A stretch of 17,857 nt of DNA from Verrucomicrobiota bacterium (GCA_022711695.1 JAKLEJ010000018.1:1-17857), one strand, 5' to 3'; positions 1 through 7,437 are shown, counted from the stretch's first letter. The notes: a model not told the origin generated them from the letters alone. Made by a program: numbers and translations.

Positions 1-28
1 CGGCGGCCCGCACGCACGCGAACCATTC

Positions 29-56
29 CCTCTCCCCGCCTTCGGGCGGGGAGAGG
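29..56 (+). promoter_or_regulatory. UUCG-capped hairpin upstream of rhaT-family gene
   Basis: A perfect 12-bp inverted repeat (29-40 and 45-56) encloses the tetraloop TTCG, closed by a C-G pair. This is the exceptionally stable C(UUCG)G arrangement, and it forms only when the plus strand is transcribed. No T-run follows, so it is not a textbook intrinsic terminator. It ends 20 nt before the ATG of the symporter gene. It could mark the end of an upstream gene outside the window, be a processing or stability element in the symporter leader, or be one copy of a dispersed GC-rich palindrome. The structure is clear; its role is not. Confidence 0.55.
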
Positions 57-76
57 CCACCCCACCCAAGAACCCC

Positions 77-1255
77 ATGAACGACCTTGCCCAAACCACC
101 ACCAACCCGACCCTCGGCGTGCTGATCTTCGTCCTGGGCGGACTGACCGGCGCCATCTTCTACCTGCCCTTCAAGAAAGTGAAGAACTGGGCCTGGGAGA
201 GCTACTGGCTGATCTACGCGGTGTTTGGGCTGGTCCTGGTGCCGTGGGCGCTGACCTTCGCCACCTCGCCCAACGTGGTGGCGGTGCTCAAGCAGTCGCC
301 GTCCTCGGTGCTGCTCTATTGCTGCGTCTGCGGCGCGATGTGGGGCGTGGGCGGCCTGACCTGGGGCCTGATGATCCGCTACCTGGGCGTGGGGCTGGGG
401 CTGGCCATCGGCTGCGGCCTTTGTTCGGCCACCGGCACACTGCTGCCTCCCGTGATCAAGCCCATCTTCCAAAAGGTCCTTCAGGCGGTGCTCGGCGGCG
501 CGCCCTCGAGCACGCCGCTGCTGGAGCAAATCCAGACGGGCCTGCGCGGCCTCTATGGCAGCCCCTCGACCAACGCCACCCTGGTGGGCGTGGCCGTGTC
601 CCTGCTGGGCATCGTCCTGGTGGGCATGGCGGGGATGTCCAAGGAAAAGGAGCTGCCCGAGGAAGAGAAGAAGAAGGCGGTCGCCGAATACGATTTCGGC
701 AAGGGCATGCTGGTGGCCATCTTCTCCGGCGTGATGAGCGCAGGCATGAGCTTTGGCCTGCAGGGCGGGCCGGAGATCCAGAAGCTGGCCATGACCACCG
801 CGCCCGCCACCTCCCCCACCTGGGCCGGCATGCCCGTGCTGGTGGTGGTGCTCTTTGGCGGATTCCTCGTCAACTTCCTCTGGTGTCTGCTCCTGAATCT
901 GAAAAACAAGACCACGGGAGACTACGTGCGCGGCGGGACGCCGCTGCTGGGCAACCTGCTGTTCGCGGGGCTGGCCGGAGCGATCTGGTGCTCCCAGTTC
1001 ATCTGCTTCAAGACAGGCGAGCCGGCGATGGGCAAAACCGCCTACGTGGGCTGGGCGGTGCTGATGGCCAGCGCCATCCTCTTCAGCACCCTGCTGGGCA
1101 TTTTCCTGGGCGAATGGAAGGGCACCAGTTCCAAGACCCGGTCGCTGCTGGCCTCGGGGCTCGTCCTGCTCCTGCTTTCGTCGGTGGTGGCGGGATACAG
1201 CGGCAGCCTGGGCCAGAAAGAGGCGGCCGCCAAACCGGCCGCTGCCGCCCAGTAG
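77..1255 (+). CDS. L-rhamnose/H+ symporter family (RhaT-like) transporter
   Basis: A 392-aa polytopic inner-membrane protein with about ten hydrophobic segments, roughly at residues 13-30, 41-58, 76-95, 99-120, 168-187, 213-234, 255-276, 292-312, 327-347 and 357-376. It resembles RhaT, a proton-coupled L-rhamnose permease of the drug/metabolite transporter superfamily. The N-terminal part (GGLTGAIFYLPFKKVKNWAW, then WESYWLIYAVFGLVLVPW) and the stretch GGLTWGLMIRYLGVGLGLAIG are the recognisable family features. A charged cytoplasmic loop (about 188-208, KEKELPEEEKKK) splits the two halves, and the C-terminus is an Ala/Pro tail. At 392 aa it is longer than the 344-aa E. coli protein. The ATG at 77 has no clear Shine-Dalgarno sequence. 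No rhamnose catabolic genes are in view, so the substrate may be rhamnose, fucose or another sugar. The gene faces rplQ tail to tail. Confidence 0.85.
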   Translation: MNDLAQTTTNPTLGVLIFVLGGLTGAIFYLPFKKVKNWAWESYWLIYAVFGLVLVPWALTFATSPNVVAVLKQSPSSVLLYCCVCGAMWGVGGLTWGLMIRYLGVGLGLAIGCGLCSATGTLLPPVIKPIFQKVLQAVLGGAPSSTPLLEQIQTGLRGLYGSPSTNATLVGVAVSLLGIVLVGMAGMSKEKELPEEEKKKAVAEYDFGKGMLVAIFSGVMSAGMSFGLQGGPEIQKLAMTTAPATSPTWAGMPVLVVVLFGGFLVNFLWCLLLNLKNKTTGDYVRGGTPLLGNLLFAGLAGAIWCSQFICFKTGEPAMGKTAYVGWAVLMASAILFSTLLGIFLGEWKGTSSKTRSLLASGLVLLLLSSVVAGYSGSLGQKEAAAKPAAAAQ

Positions 1256-1354
1256 AGCGCCGGGCGCCGACGCCCCATCCGGTTCTCGCCCGGGGCTGGG
1301 CCCGGCAGGCTTCGCCGGATCGCTCCGCGAAGACCCCCGGCCCGTACAACAAAC

Positions 1355-1378
1355 AAGCCCGTTCCGGAGAACGGGCTT
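1355..1378 (-). terminator. Intrinsic terminator of the secY-rplQ operon
   Basis: A perfect 10-bp inverted repeat (1355-1364 and 1369-1378) has a 4-nt loop. Read on the minus strand the stem is followed directly by the T-rich stretch GTTTGTTGT, the expected form of a Rho-independent terminator. It begins 25 nt past the rplQ stop codon. On the plus strand the stem is followed by CGATTGTCC, a much poorer tract, so it mainly serves the ribosomal operon. The rest of the rhaT-rplQ gap (1256-1354) holds only GC-rich short palindromes. Confidence 0.8.
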
Positions 1379-1402
1379 CGATTGTCCAGACAGGCGGAAG
1401 AC

Positions 1403-1825
1403 TTACTTCTTTTCGCCGGCATCCTTGGCGGCTTCTTTCTTCTCCGGCTCGGGGGCGGCGGTGGCCAGCGGCAACTCGACCCACTCGAGGATGGCGAGCT
1501 GGGCGGCGTCACCGCGCCGCTGGTTGAGGTGCATGATGCGGGTGTAGCCGCCGCGGCGATCCTTGAAGACCGGAGCGATCTCCTTGAAGAGCCGTTTGAC
1601 GGCGTCTTCGCGGTGGAGTCGCGCCACGCAAAGACGGCGGGCGTGAACGGTTTCCTTCTTGGCCAGGGTGACCATCTTCTCGGCCACGGAGCGCGCGGCC
1701 TTGGCCTTGGCGAGGGTGGTGGTGACGCGGTTTTCCTGGATCAGGTTGCACACCAAGTTGGCCAGCATCATGTTGCGGTGCTCGCTCTTGCGGCCCAGCT
1801 TGGCGGTTCTTTTCAAATGTCGCAT
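1403..1825 (-). CDS. rplQ: 50S ribosomal protein L17
   Basis: 140 aa, beginning MRHLKRTAKLGRKSEHRNMM, the hallmark N-terminus of bacterial L17. The protein sits on the large subunit near the peptide exit tunnel opening. The core ends near residue 121. It is followed by a short charged tail (PEPEKKEAAKDAGEKK), which makes it longer than the 127-aa E. coli protein. It is the last gene of the minus-strand operon, 46 nt after rpoA, and is followed by the terminator at 1355-1378. The ATG at 1825 gives the canonical N-terminus. No Shine-Dalgarno sequence is evident in front of it, as for several genes of this operon. Confidence 0.97.
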   Translation of the reverse strand: MRHLKRTAKLGRKSEHRNMMLANLVCNLIQENRVTTTLAKAKAARSVAEKMVTLAKKETVHARRLCVARLHREDAVKRLFKEIAPVFKDRRGGYTRIMHLNQRRGDAAQLAILEWVELPLATAAPEPEKKEAAKDAGEKK

Positions 1826-1871
1826 AACAAATCAGGGTGGAGTTGGCCCGGGCAGCGCCCCGGCAATGGAC

Positions 1872-2894
1872 TCAGAGAATCTTCTCTTCCTTGACGGGCG
1901 GATTGTCGAAGAGCTCGGCCTCGAAGGTCATGCCCAGAGACAGGCCCAGGGTGGAGAGCTTCTCCTTGATCTCGTTGAGGGACTTCTTGCCGAAGTTGCG
2001 GTACTTGAGCATCTCCTGCTCGGTCTTCATCGCCAACTGGCCCACCGTGGTGATGTTGGCGTTGTTGAGGCAGTTGGCGGCGCGCACGCTCAGCTCGATT
2101 TCGTTCACGCTCATGTTGAGCAGCTTCTTCAGCTTGAGCCGCTCGTCGTCTTCCTTCTTCTCCTCCTCTTCGAACTGGATGGCGTTCTTGTCGTAGCCCA
2201 CAAAAACATCCAGGTGTCGCTGCAGGATGGCCGAGGCTTGGGTGAGAGCGTCCTCAGGGGAGATGCGGCCGTCCGTCCAGACCTCGAGCACCAGCTTGTC
2301 ATAGTCGGTGCGCTGGCCGACGCGGGCGGCCTCGACGGCGTACTTCACGCGCGCCACCGGGGAGAAGATCGAATCGATGGCGATGACCCCGATGGGCTGG
2401 TCAGCCTTCTTGTTTTCGTCCCCGGGGCAGAAGCCGCGGCCCACTTTGACTTCGATCTCCATCTCGAACTTCTTCTTCTTGTCGAGAGTGCAGATGAGCT
2501 GGCCGGGGTTGACCACTTCGAGGTTCTGGCAGAGCTGGATGTCCGCCGCGGTGACCGGGCCCTCCTTGTTCACGGACAGGAGCAGCGTGGGAAAATCGCG
2601 CGTGTTGTTGAACGCGCGGAACTTGATCTTCTTCAGATTAAGCACCATCTCGGTCACGTCTTCGACGACGCCCTCCACCGCGGTGAACTCGTGCATGGCG
2701 CCCTCGATCTTGACCGAGGTGATGGCCGCGCCCTCGAGCGAGCTCAGGAGCACGCGGCGGAGAGAGTTGCCCACGGTATGGCCGTAGCCGGTCTCAAACG
2801 GCTCGGCGACGAACCGGACATAGGTGGGGGAGGCTGTCTGGTCATCTTTGACCAGCTTTTTCGGCATTTCGAAACGTCCCAGACGTATTGGCAT
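1872..2894 (-). CDS. rpoA: DNA-directed RNA polymerase subunit alpha
   Basis: 340 aa. The N-terminal assembly domain (about 1-235) contains the conserved GYGHTVGNSLRRVLLSS motif used in alpha dimerisation and in binding beta and beta-prime. An acidic linker (EEEEKKEDDE, about 245-255) leads to the C-terminal domain. That domain's helices carry ELSVRAANCL and the following helix-hairpin-helix (GKKSLNEIKEKL), the part that contacts UP elements and activators. The chosen ATG at 2894 gives MPIRLGRFEMPKKL. Neighbours are rpsD upstream (98-nt spacer with two hairpins) and rplQ downstream, the standard alpha-operon order. Confidence 0.97.
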   Translation of the reverse strand: MPIRLGRFEMPKKLVKDDQTASPTYVRFVAEPFETGYGHTVGNSLRRVLLSSLEGAAITSVKIEGAMHEFTAVEGVVEDVTEMVLNLKKIKFRAFNNTRDFPTLLLSVNKEGPVTAADIQLCQNLEVVNPGQLICTLDKKKKFEMEIEVKVGRGFCPGDENKKADQPIGVIAIDSIFSPVARVKYAVEAARVGQRTDYDKLVLEVWTDGRISPEDALTQASAILQRHLDVFVGYDKNAIQFEEEEKKEDDERLKLKKLLNMSVNEIELSVRAANCLNNANITTVGQLAMKTEQEMLKYRNFGKKSLNEIKEKLSTLGLSLGMTFEAELFDNPPVKEEKIL

Positions 2895-2918
2895 AGGTTT
2901 TACGCAATTTTAATCTGA

Positions 2919-2983
2919 CCGCTTTCCGTTATTCCCGCGGCGAAAGCGGCCCGTATAATTGCCTGGACCCCCGGCCACGGGGG
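2919..2983 (-). promoter_or_regulatory. Two stem-loops in the rpsD-rpoA spacer
   Basis: Read on the minus strand, the 98-nt spacer holds a 6-bp hairpin with a 4-nt loop (2968-2983), starting 9 nt after the rpsD stop. A second hairpin has an 8-bp stem (CCGCTTTC pairing with GAAAGCGG, 2942-2949 with 2919-2926) and a 15-nt loop. Neither is followed at once by a T-run. They could set the relative amount of rpoA mRNA by processing, or could be an autogenous control site. In E. coli, S4 represses the alpha operon, but from a pseudoknot ahead of rpsM, so an analogous role here is only a guess. Confidence 0.4.
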
Positions 2984-2992
2984 CCCTGACTG

Positions 2993-3601
2993 CTAGCGGG
3001 AATAAAACTCGACGACGGCTTGCTCGTTGGCGATGGGTTGGATCTCATCGCGGGTGGGCACGCGCATCACCACGCCCTTGAGCGCGGTCTTGTCCACCGA
3101 CAGCCAGTCGGGCATGATCCGGCCTCCGGCGCTTTCAAGGGCCTTCATGGCCATCTGCTTGGAAACGTTCTTGTCCTGGACCTGGATGGCATCGTTGACC
3201 TTCAAAGCAAAGGAGGGAATGTTGACCTTGCGGCCGTTCACCTTGACGTGGCCGTGGGCCACCATCTGCCGGGCCTGGGGGCGGGTGTTGGCGAAGCCGA
3301 GATGAAACACCACGTTGTCCAGGCGGGTCTCGAGAATTTGCAGCATCTGCTCGCCGGTGACGCCGCGGCGGCGCAGGGCCTGCTGATACACCCGGCGGAA
3401 CTGCCGCTCCAGGAGGCCGTAGTAATAGCGGAGCTTCTGTTTCTCGATCAACCCCAGCGCGTAATCGCTGTGCTTGCGGCGCGATTTGGGCCCATGAACG
3501 CCCGGCCCGTAGGGGCGGCGCTCGAGGTACTTGGTGGGGCCGAAAATCGGGGTGTTAAAGCGGCGGGTGATGCGCACCCGGGGTCCAGTATAACGAGCCA
3601 T
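2993..3601 (-). CDS. rpsD: 30S ribosomal protein S4
   Basis: 202 aa, a primary 16S rRNA-binding protein that nucleates assembly of the small-subunit body. The N-terminal part has the conserved RRPYGPGVHGPKSRRKHSDY region followed by LIEKQKLRYYYGLLERQFRR. The S4 RNA-binding domain (about 92-155) includes RLDNVVFHLGFANTRPQARQ and GHVKVNGRKVNIPS. The N-terminus has no cysteines, so this is the C-minus (zinc-free) form. In E. coli S4 is the autogenous repressor of the alpha operon. It sits between rpsK (39-nt gap) and rpoA. The ATG at 3601 gives the family N-terminus MARYTGPR; an AAGG lies a few bases upstream. Confidence 0.97.
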   Translation of the reverse strand: MARYTGPRVRITRRFNTPIFGPTKYLERRPYGPGVHGPKSRRKHSDYALGLIEKQKLRYYYGLLERQFRRVYQQALRRRGVTGEQMLQILETRLDNVVFHLGFANTRPQARQMVAHGHVKVNGRKVNIPSFALKVNDAIQVQDKNVSKQMAMKALESAGGRIMPDWLSVDKTALKGVVMRVPTRDEIQPIANEQAVVEFYSR

Positions 3602-3640
3602 ACCTTGCGATTTGTCCTTTGAAAGTTCGGGTTCCGGAGA

Positions 3641-4321
3641 TTAGACGCGGCGTTTCTTGCGCGGGCGGCAGCCGTTATGCGGCACCGGCGTGCAATCCTT
3701 GATGGTGCTGATCTCCAAGCCGATGGCCTGGAGGGCGCGGATGGCCGACTCGCGGCCGGCCCCGGGGCCGCGCACGTGGATCTCGACCTCGCGCATGCCG
3801 TGGGCCATGGCTTGGCGGGCCGCGTCCTGCGCCACCTGCATGGCGGCGTAAGCCGTGCTCTTGCGGGAGCCCTTGAAGCCGACACGGCCGGCGGTGCTCC
3901 AGCCGATGACGTTGCCTTGCATGTCGGTGATCGCCACCTGGGTGTTGTTGAACGTGGCCAGAATGGTGGCGATGCCCGAAACGATGTTCTTGGCATGCTT
4001 GGCCTTGACGATCTTGGTCGCCTTGGCGTCCTCGCCCAGCAGTTCGGCGGCGCTGGGAGACGTACCGCCGGCCACCACCCCTTCGGCGGGCTTCGCCTCG
4101 CCCGGGGCCGCGGCTTTGTCGGCTTTCTCCGGCTTGTCGGTCTTCCCGGCCTTTTCGCCCTTGTCGGCTTTCTCGGCCTTTTCGGGCTTGGGGGCCTTGT
4201 CCTTCTTGGGGGCCGCCGCCTTGGCTTCGCCTTCGGCGCCGGGCTTGGCCGGCTTCTTCTCGGCTTTGTCCGCCTTGGGCTCGGGAGTTTGTTCCGCGGG
4301 TTTCTTGGTCTCGTCAGCCAT
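3641..4321 (-). CDS. rpsK: 30S ribosomal protein S11 with a long KAP-rich N-terminal extension
   Basis: 226 aa from the ATG at 4321. A TTG six bases upstream in the same frame is a less likely start. Residues about 98-226 are a complete, ordinary S11 (NIVSGIATILATFNNTQVAI, RGPGAGRESAIRAL, ending PHNGCRPRKKRRV), the platform protein near the mRNA exit and Shine-Dalgarno duplex. Residues 1-97 are a low-complexity extension made almost wholly of K, A, E, P, D and G with recurring KADK/KPEK/KAEK units. Bacterial S11 is usually about 129 aa. The extension has no predicted fold and is probably disordered on the ribosome surface. The gene lies between rpsM (15 nt upstream) and rpsD. Confidence 0.95.
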   Translation of the reverse strand: MADETKKPAEQTPEPKADKAEKKPAKPGAEGEAKAAAPKKDKAPKPEKAEKADKGEKAGKTDKPEKADKAAAPGEAKPAEGVVAGGTSPSAAELLGEDAKATKIVKAKHAKNIVSGIATILATFNNTQVAITDMQGNVIGWSTAGRVGFKGSRKSTAYAAMQVAQDAARQAMAHGMREVEIHVRGPGAGRESAIRALQAIGLEISTIKDCTPVPHNGCRPRKKRRV

Positions 4322-4336
4322 ATGCAACTTTGGAAA

Positions 4337-4732
4337 TTAGTGGATGCCGACCTTGGCGTTGGGGTTGCGCTGCACGCCCACCGTCTTGCGCGGGCCCTTG
4401 CGGGTGCGGGCGTTGGTGCTGGTGCGCTGGCCGCGCACCGGCAGGCCGCGGAGGTGGCGCACGCCCCGGTAGCACTTGATGCTGGTCAGGCGCTTGAGGT
4501 TGATGCCCAACTCGCGGCGCAGGTCGCCCTCGATCACGTGCTTGCCATCCTGGATGGCGCGCACGATCGCCGAAATCTGCTGCTCGGTCAGATCCCGCGC
4601 CCGGATGCTCGGCTCGATCTTGGCCTGCTTGAGAATGTCGATGGCATTGCGGGGGCCGATGCCGTAGATGTAGCGAAGCGCAATGTCGATGCGCTTCTTG
4701 TCCGGGATTTCAACACCGATGATGCGTGCCAT
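4337..4732 (-). CDS. rpsM: 30S ribosomal protein S13
   Basis: 131 aa. The N-terminus MARIIGVEIPDKKRIDIALR and the helix-two-turn-helix core (YIYGIGPRNAIDIL) are typical. The C-terminal tail GLPVRGQRTSTNARTRKGPR reaches the decoding-centre tRNAs in known structures. S13 lies in the head of the 30S subunit and forms intersubunit bridges with L5 and 23S rRNA. The tail is a little longer than in the 118-aa E. coli protein. The ATG at 4732 is 3 nt after the rpmJ stop, so the two are probably translated together. An AAGG lies about 12 nt upstream of the start. Confidence 0.97.
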   Translation of the reverse strand: MARIIGVEIPDKKRIDIALRYIYGIGPRNAIDILKQAKIEPSIRARDLTEQQISAIVRAIQDGKHVIEGDLRRELGINLKRLTSIKCYRGVRHLRGLPVRGQRTSTNARTRKGPRKTVGVQRNPNAKVGIH

Positions 4733-4735
4733 AAT

Positions 4736-4849
4736 CTAGCCTTGACGTTGCTTGTGACGGGAGTTGGTGCAAATGACGCGGATGACGCCCTTGCGACGCA
4801 CGATCTTGCAGTGCTCGCAGAGCTTTTTCACTGATGCGCGAACTTTCAT
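4736..4849 (-). CDS. rpmJ: 50S ribosomal protein L36
   Basis: A 37-aa gene, read by direct translation of the minus strand: it begins MKVRASVKKLCEHCKIV and ends with CTNSRHKQRQG. The zinc ligands are all present (C11, C14, C27 and H32), so this is the zinc-binding form of L36. The protein binds 23S rRNA near the L7/L12 stalk base. Its ATG overlaps the infA stop by four bases (ATGA, 4846-4849) and its stop lies 3 nt before rpsM, the usual infA-rpmJ-rpsM order. The short length makes it easy to miss in automated ORF calling. Confidence 0.96.
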   Translation of the reverse strand: MKVRASVKKLCEHCKIVRRKGVIRVICTNSRHKQRQG

Positions 4850-5067
4850 GTTTCGTTTCGATTCAAGATGCAGCCCCTCGACATGTCGAAGGGCGACATT
4901 TCCACAATAACGCGGTCACCCGGGACGAACTCCGTCCCCGCCGCCCGCAATTTCCGAGACCGGTAGGCCAGGATGCGATGCCCGTTGGGCAGCTCCACCC
5001 GGCAAACCCCGCTGGGCAGGGATTCCATCACCCTGCCCTTCGCTTCAATTCCGTCTGCTCGTGGCAC
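4846..5067 (-). CDS. infA: Translation initiation factor IF-1
   Basis: 73 aa, a single OB-fold (S1-like) protein that binds the ribosomal A site during initiation. Family features are RVELPNGHRILAY, the following basic residues, and PGDRVIVEMSPFDMSRGCI. The start is GTG at 5067. It is supported by a GGAG eight bases upstream, one of the few clear Shine-Dalgarno matches in this window, and by the length matching IF-1 exactly. The start lies inside the 3' end of map (40-nt overlap), and the stop overlaps the rpmJ start as ATGA. Translation is therefore likely coupled along map-infA-rpmJ. Confidence 0.95.
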   Translation of the reverse strand: MPRADGIEAKGRVMESLPSGVCRVELPNGHRILAYRSRKLRAAGTEFVPGDRVIVEMSPFDMSRGCILNRNET

Positions 5068-5807
5068 GTCAGAATCTCCGGCCCCGTCTCGGTGATCAGG
5101 ACCGTATGCTCGAAATGGGCGGACAGTTCACCATCTTCGGTGACGACTGTCCAGCCGTCTTTCAAGACTTTCACCCCCGGCCCGCCCCGGTTGACCATCG
5201 GCTCGATGGCGATGGTCATGCCCGGCTTGAGCCGGTGGCTGGCCCTGCCCGGCTCGACAAAATTGGGCACCTGGGGATCTTCATGCATGGAGCGGCCCAC
5301 GCCGTGCCCCACGAACTCCCGCACCACGCTGTAGCCGTTGCTCTCGACGCACCGCTGCACGGCGCGGCCGATGTCGGCCACCCGGTTGCCCGCCTGCGCC
5401 GCGGCAATGCCCTCGCGGAGCGCCTGCTCGGTCACGTCCAGCAGCCGCTGCGCCTCCAGGCTGCAGCCCCCCACCGGGACCGTTCGGGCCGTATCCCCGA
5501 TAAAACCGTTGTGGGCCACGCCCACGTCCAGGCTCACGATATCCCCAAACTCGACCCGCCGCTCGCCCGCCAACCCGTGCACCACCTGCTCGTTTACCGA
5601 AATGCACACGTGGCACGGGTACTGATGATACCCCAAAAACGCGCTCCGCGCCCCATAATGGCTCAGCCGCGCGGCCGCAAACTCATCGATCGCCCGGGTG
5701 GTCACTCCCGGCCGCACAAACGCCGCCACCTCGTCCAGCAGCACCGCCGCCAACCGGCACGCCGGCCTCATCGCCTGCAAATCGCGCTCGGTCTTGAGAA
5801 TGATCAT
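5028..5807 (-). CDS. map: Type I methionine aminopeptidase
   Basis: 259 aa, a cytosolic metalloprotease that removes the initiator methionine from nascent proteins. The pita-bread fold metal ligands are all visible: D94, D105, H168, E202 and E233. The supporting histidines are H77 (QVVHGL) and H175 (MHEDPQVPN). There is no N-terminal SH3-binding zinc extension, so this is the short type Ia form, close to the usual 250-265 aa. The ATG at 5807 gives MIILKTERDLQAMRPA, the expected start. The gene follows secY directly, without the adk gene found there in many bacteria, and its 3' end overlaps infA by 40 nt. Confidence 0.97.
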   Translation of the reverse strand: MIILKTERDLQAMRPACRLAAVLLDEVAAFVRPGVTTRAIDEFAAARLSHYGARSAFLGYHQYPCHVCISVNEQVVHGLAGERRVEFGDIVSLDVGVAHNGFIGDTARTVPVGGCSLEAQRLLDVTEQALREGIAAAQAGNRVADIGRAVQRCVESNGYSVVREFVGHGVGRSMHEDPQVPNFVEPGRASHRLKPGMTIAIEPMVNRGGPGVKVLKDGWTVVTEDGELSAHFEHTVLITETGPEILTCHEQTELKRRAG

Positions 5808-5856
5808 CGGAACCAGCCCGCGCCCTGCGCGGACGACCCCGTCCGCCCCGGGCCGC

Positions 5857-7233
5857 CTAGAAGCGCCCTCGCAAGCGGCCCTTCTTCAGGAACCCGTCGT
5901 AGTGGCGCATGAGCAGGTGGGATTCCATCTGCCGCATGGTGTCCAGCATCACCCCGACCAGGATCAGCATGCTGGTGCCGCCGAAGAACGTGGCCACCGC
6001 ATAGGGCACGTTCATCTCGCGCGCCAGCAGGATGGGAATGATGGCGATCACCGTCAGAAAGACCGCCCCGGCCAGGGTGATCCGGTGCATGGCGTTATGC
6101 AGGAAATCGCTGGTGGCGACTCCGGGACGCACTCCGGGGATGTAGCCGCCGTATTTCTTGAGATCGTCGGCGATCTGGATCTCGTTGAACTGCGTGGCCA
6201 CCCAGAAATAGGAGAAGAAGAGGATCATCAGGCCGTAAACGATCATGTAGAGGATCGCGCCTTCGTTGAGCATCACCGCCATTTCGCGCAGGAATTTGAT
6301 GTCCAGGCTGCTGCCCAGGAACTGCAGGATGCGCTGGGGGAACATGAGGATGGCCTGGGCGAAGATGACCGGCATGACCCCCGCGTAGTTGACGCGCAGC
6401 GGCATGAACGAACTGCCGCCCTGGAAGACCTTGCGGCCCACGGCGCGCTGCGCGTACTGAACCGGGATCTTCCGCTGGGCCTGAGTCACAGCGATGACGC
6501 CCGCGACCACCGCGAGCAGCAGCAGAATCAGGGCGATTCCATGGAAGAAGTTGAAGTGGGTCTCGACCCCGCCGCTGGGGAAGAACATGTCCATGAGCGC
6601 CTGCCAGGCCGCAGGCAGCCGGGCCAGGATGCCGATGGTGATGACCAGCGACACGCCGTTGCCGATGCCGCGCTCGCTGATCTGCTCGCCCAGCCACATC
6701 ATCAGCATCGTGCCGGTGGTCAGGATGATCGTGGTCTGAATCCGGTACCACCAGAGGTTCTCGTAAGTCACCAGGTTCCCGGTAAAGCCGTTGAAGATGG
6801 TGTCGGCGCGCTCCCACCCGTAGGCCATGACGAAGCCCTGGCCCAGACACAGCGGCACGGTCAGGTAGCGCCCGTACTGGATGATCTTGGCGCGGCCGCC
6901 TTCTTCGCGAACCATTTTGCTGAGTTGCGGGACCACCGCGGTGAGAAGCTGGATGATGATCGTCGCCGAGATGTAAGGCATGATGCCCAGCGCCCCCACG
7001 GCGCAGCGCTCGAGGGCGCCGCCGGTGAACATCGAATACATGCCCAGCAGCCCGCCCGCTGCGGACTTCTGGCTCTCGAAATACTGCAGCAGCAGGGCGC
7101 CATCAAGCCCGGGAACGGGAATCATCGCGACCAGACGGCAAATCCCCAGAACAAAGAGCGTGAACAGGATTCGCGATTTGAGCTCCGGAATCTTGAAGCA
7201 ATTCGCGAAGGTATTGACAATATTGGCAAACAT
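5857..7233 (-). CDS. secY: Protein translocase subunit SecY
   Basis: 458 aa, the ten-helix pore subunit of the SecYEG channel in the inner membrane. The N-terminal amphipathic part (MFANIVNTFANCFKIPELKS) leads into TM1 with LVAMIPVPGLD. Family features include the periplasmic plug region after TM1, the motif TIIIQLLTAVVPQLSKM after TM2, GIGNGVSLVITIGI near TM5, and the cytoplasmic loop ending in YGGYIPGVRPG. The C-terminus (MRQMESHLLMRHYDGFLKKG) is the standard cytoplasmic tail. It is the first gene of the operon and 49 nt from map. It is not preceded by rplO, and its 5' leader appears to be about 200 nt long. Confidence 0.97.
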   Translation of the reverse strand: MFANIVNTFANCFKIPELKSRILFTLFVLGICRLVAMIPVPGLDGALLLQYFESQKSAAGGLLGMYSMFTGGALERCAVGALGIMPYISATIIIQLLTAVVPQLSKMVREEGGRAKIIQYGRYLTVPLCLGQGFVMAYGWERADTIFNGFTGNLVTYENLWWYRIQTTIILTTGTMLMMWLGEQISERGIGNGVSLVITIGILARLPAAWQALMDMFFPSGGVETHFNFFHGIALILLLLAVVAGVIAVTQAQRKIPVQYAQRAVGRKVFQGGSSFMPLRVNYAGVMPVIFAQAILMFPQRILQFLGSSLDIKFLREMAVMLNEGAILYMIVYGLMILFFSYFWVATQFNEIQIADDLKKYGGYIPGVRPGVATSDFLHNAMHRITLAGAVFLTVIAIIPILLAREMNVPYAVATFFGGTSMLILVGVMLDTMRQMESHLLMRHYDGFLKKGRLRGRF

Positions 7234-7401
7234 TTGGATGAGAGACTAGGCCAGAGCGGTCGAGCAGCAGGCCGCCGGGCCGGGGTTAACCCCCCGCAAA
7301 ACAGGACGGGAGCGCCCGGCAAAGAGCGCTGCCCGAACTTGCAGTTCGCAGTTGTCGTTGAGTCTCAAAATCATTCGCTTTCACCCGGAATGCCCGGAGC
7401 G

Positions 7402-7420
7402 TGTCCAGCCCCCCTGGACA
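7402..7420 (-). promoter_or_regulatory. Dyad in the secY leader, just downstream of the candidate start site
   Basis: TGTCCAG and CTGGACA form a 7-bp inverted repeat around five C residues (7402-7408 and 7414-7420). It lies about 11 to 29 nt downstream of the transcription start implied by the promoter at 7438-7466. It could be a repressor operator or a small leader hairpin. It does not match the LexA consensus that I know (CTGT-N8-ACAG). The rest of the 7234-7523 gap holds no gene. Confidence 0.4.
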
Positions 7421-7437
7421 GGGGAAATGGAGCGCGG

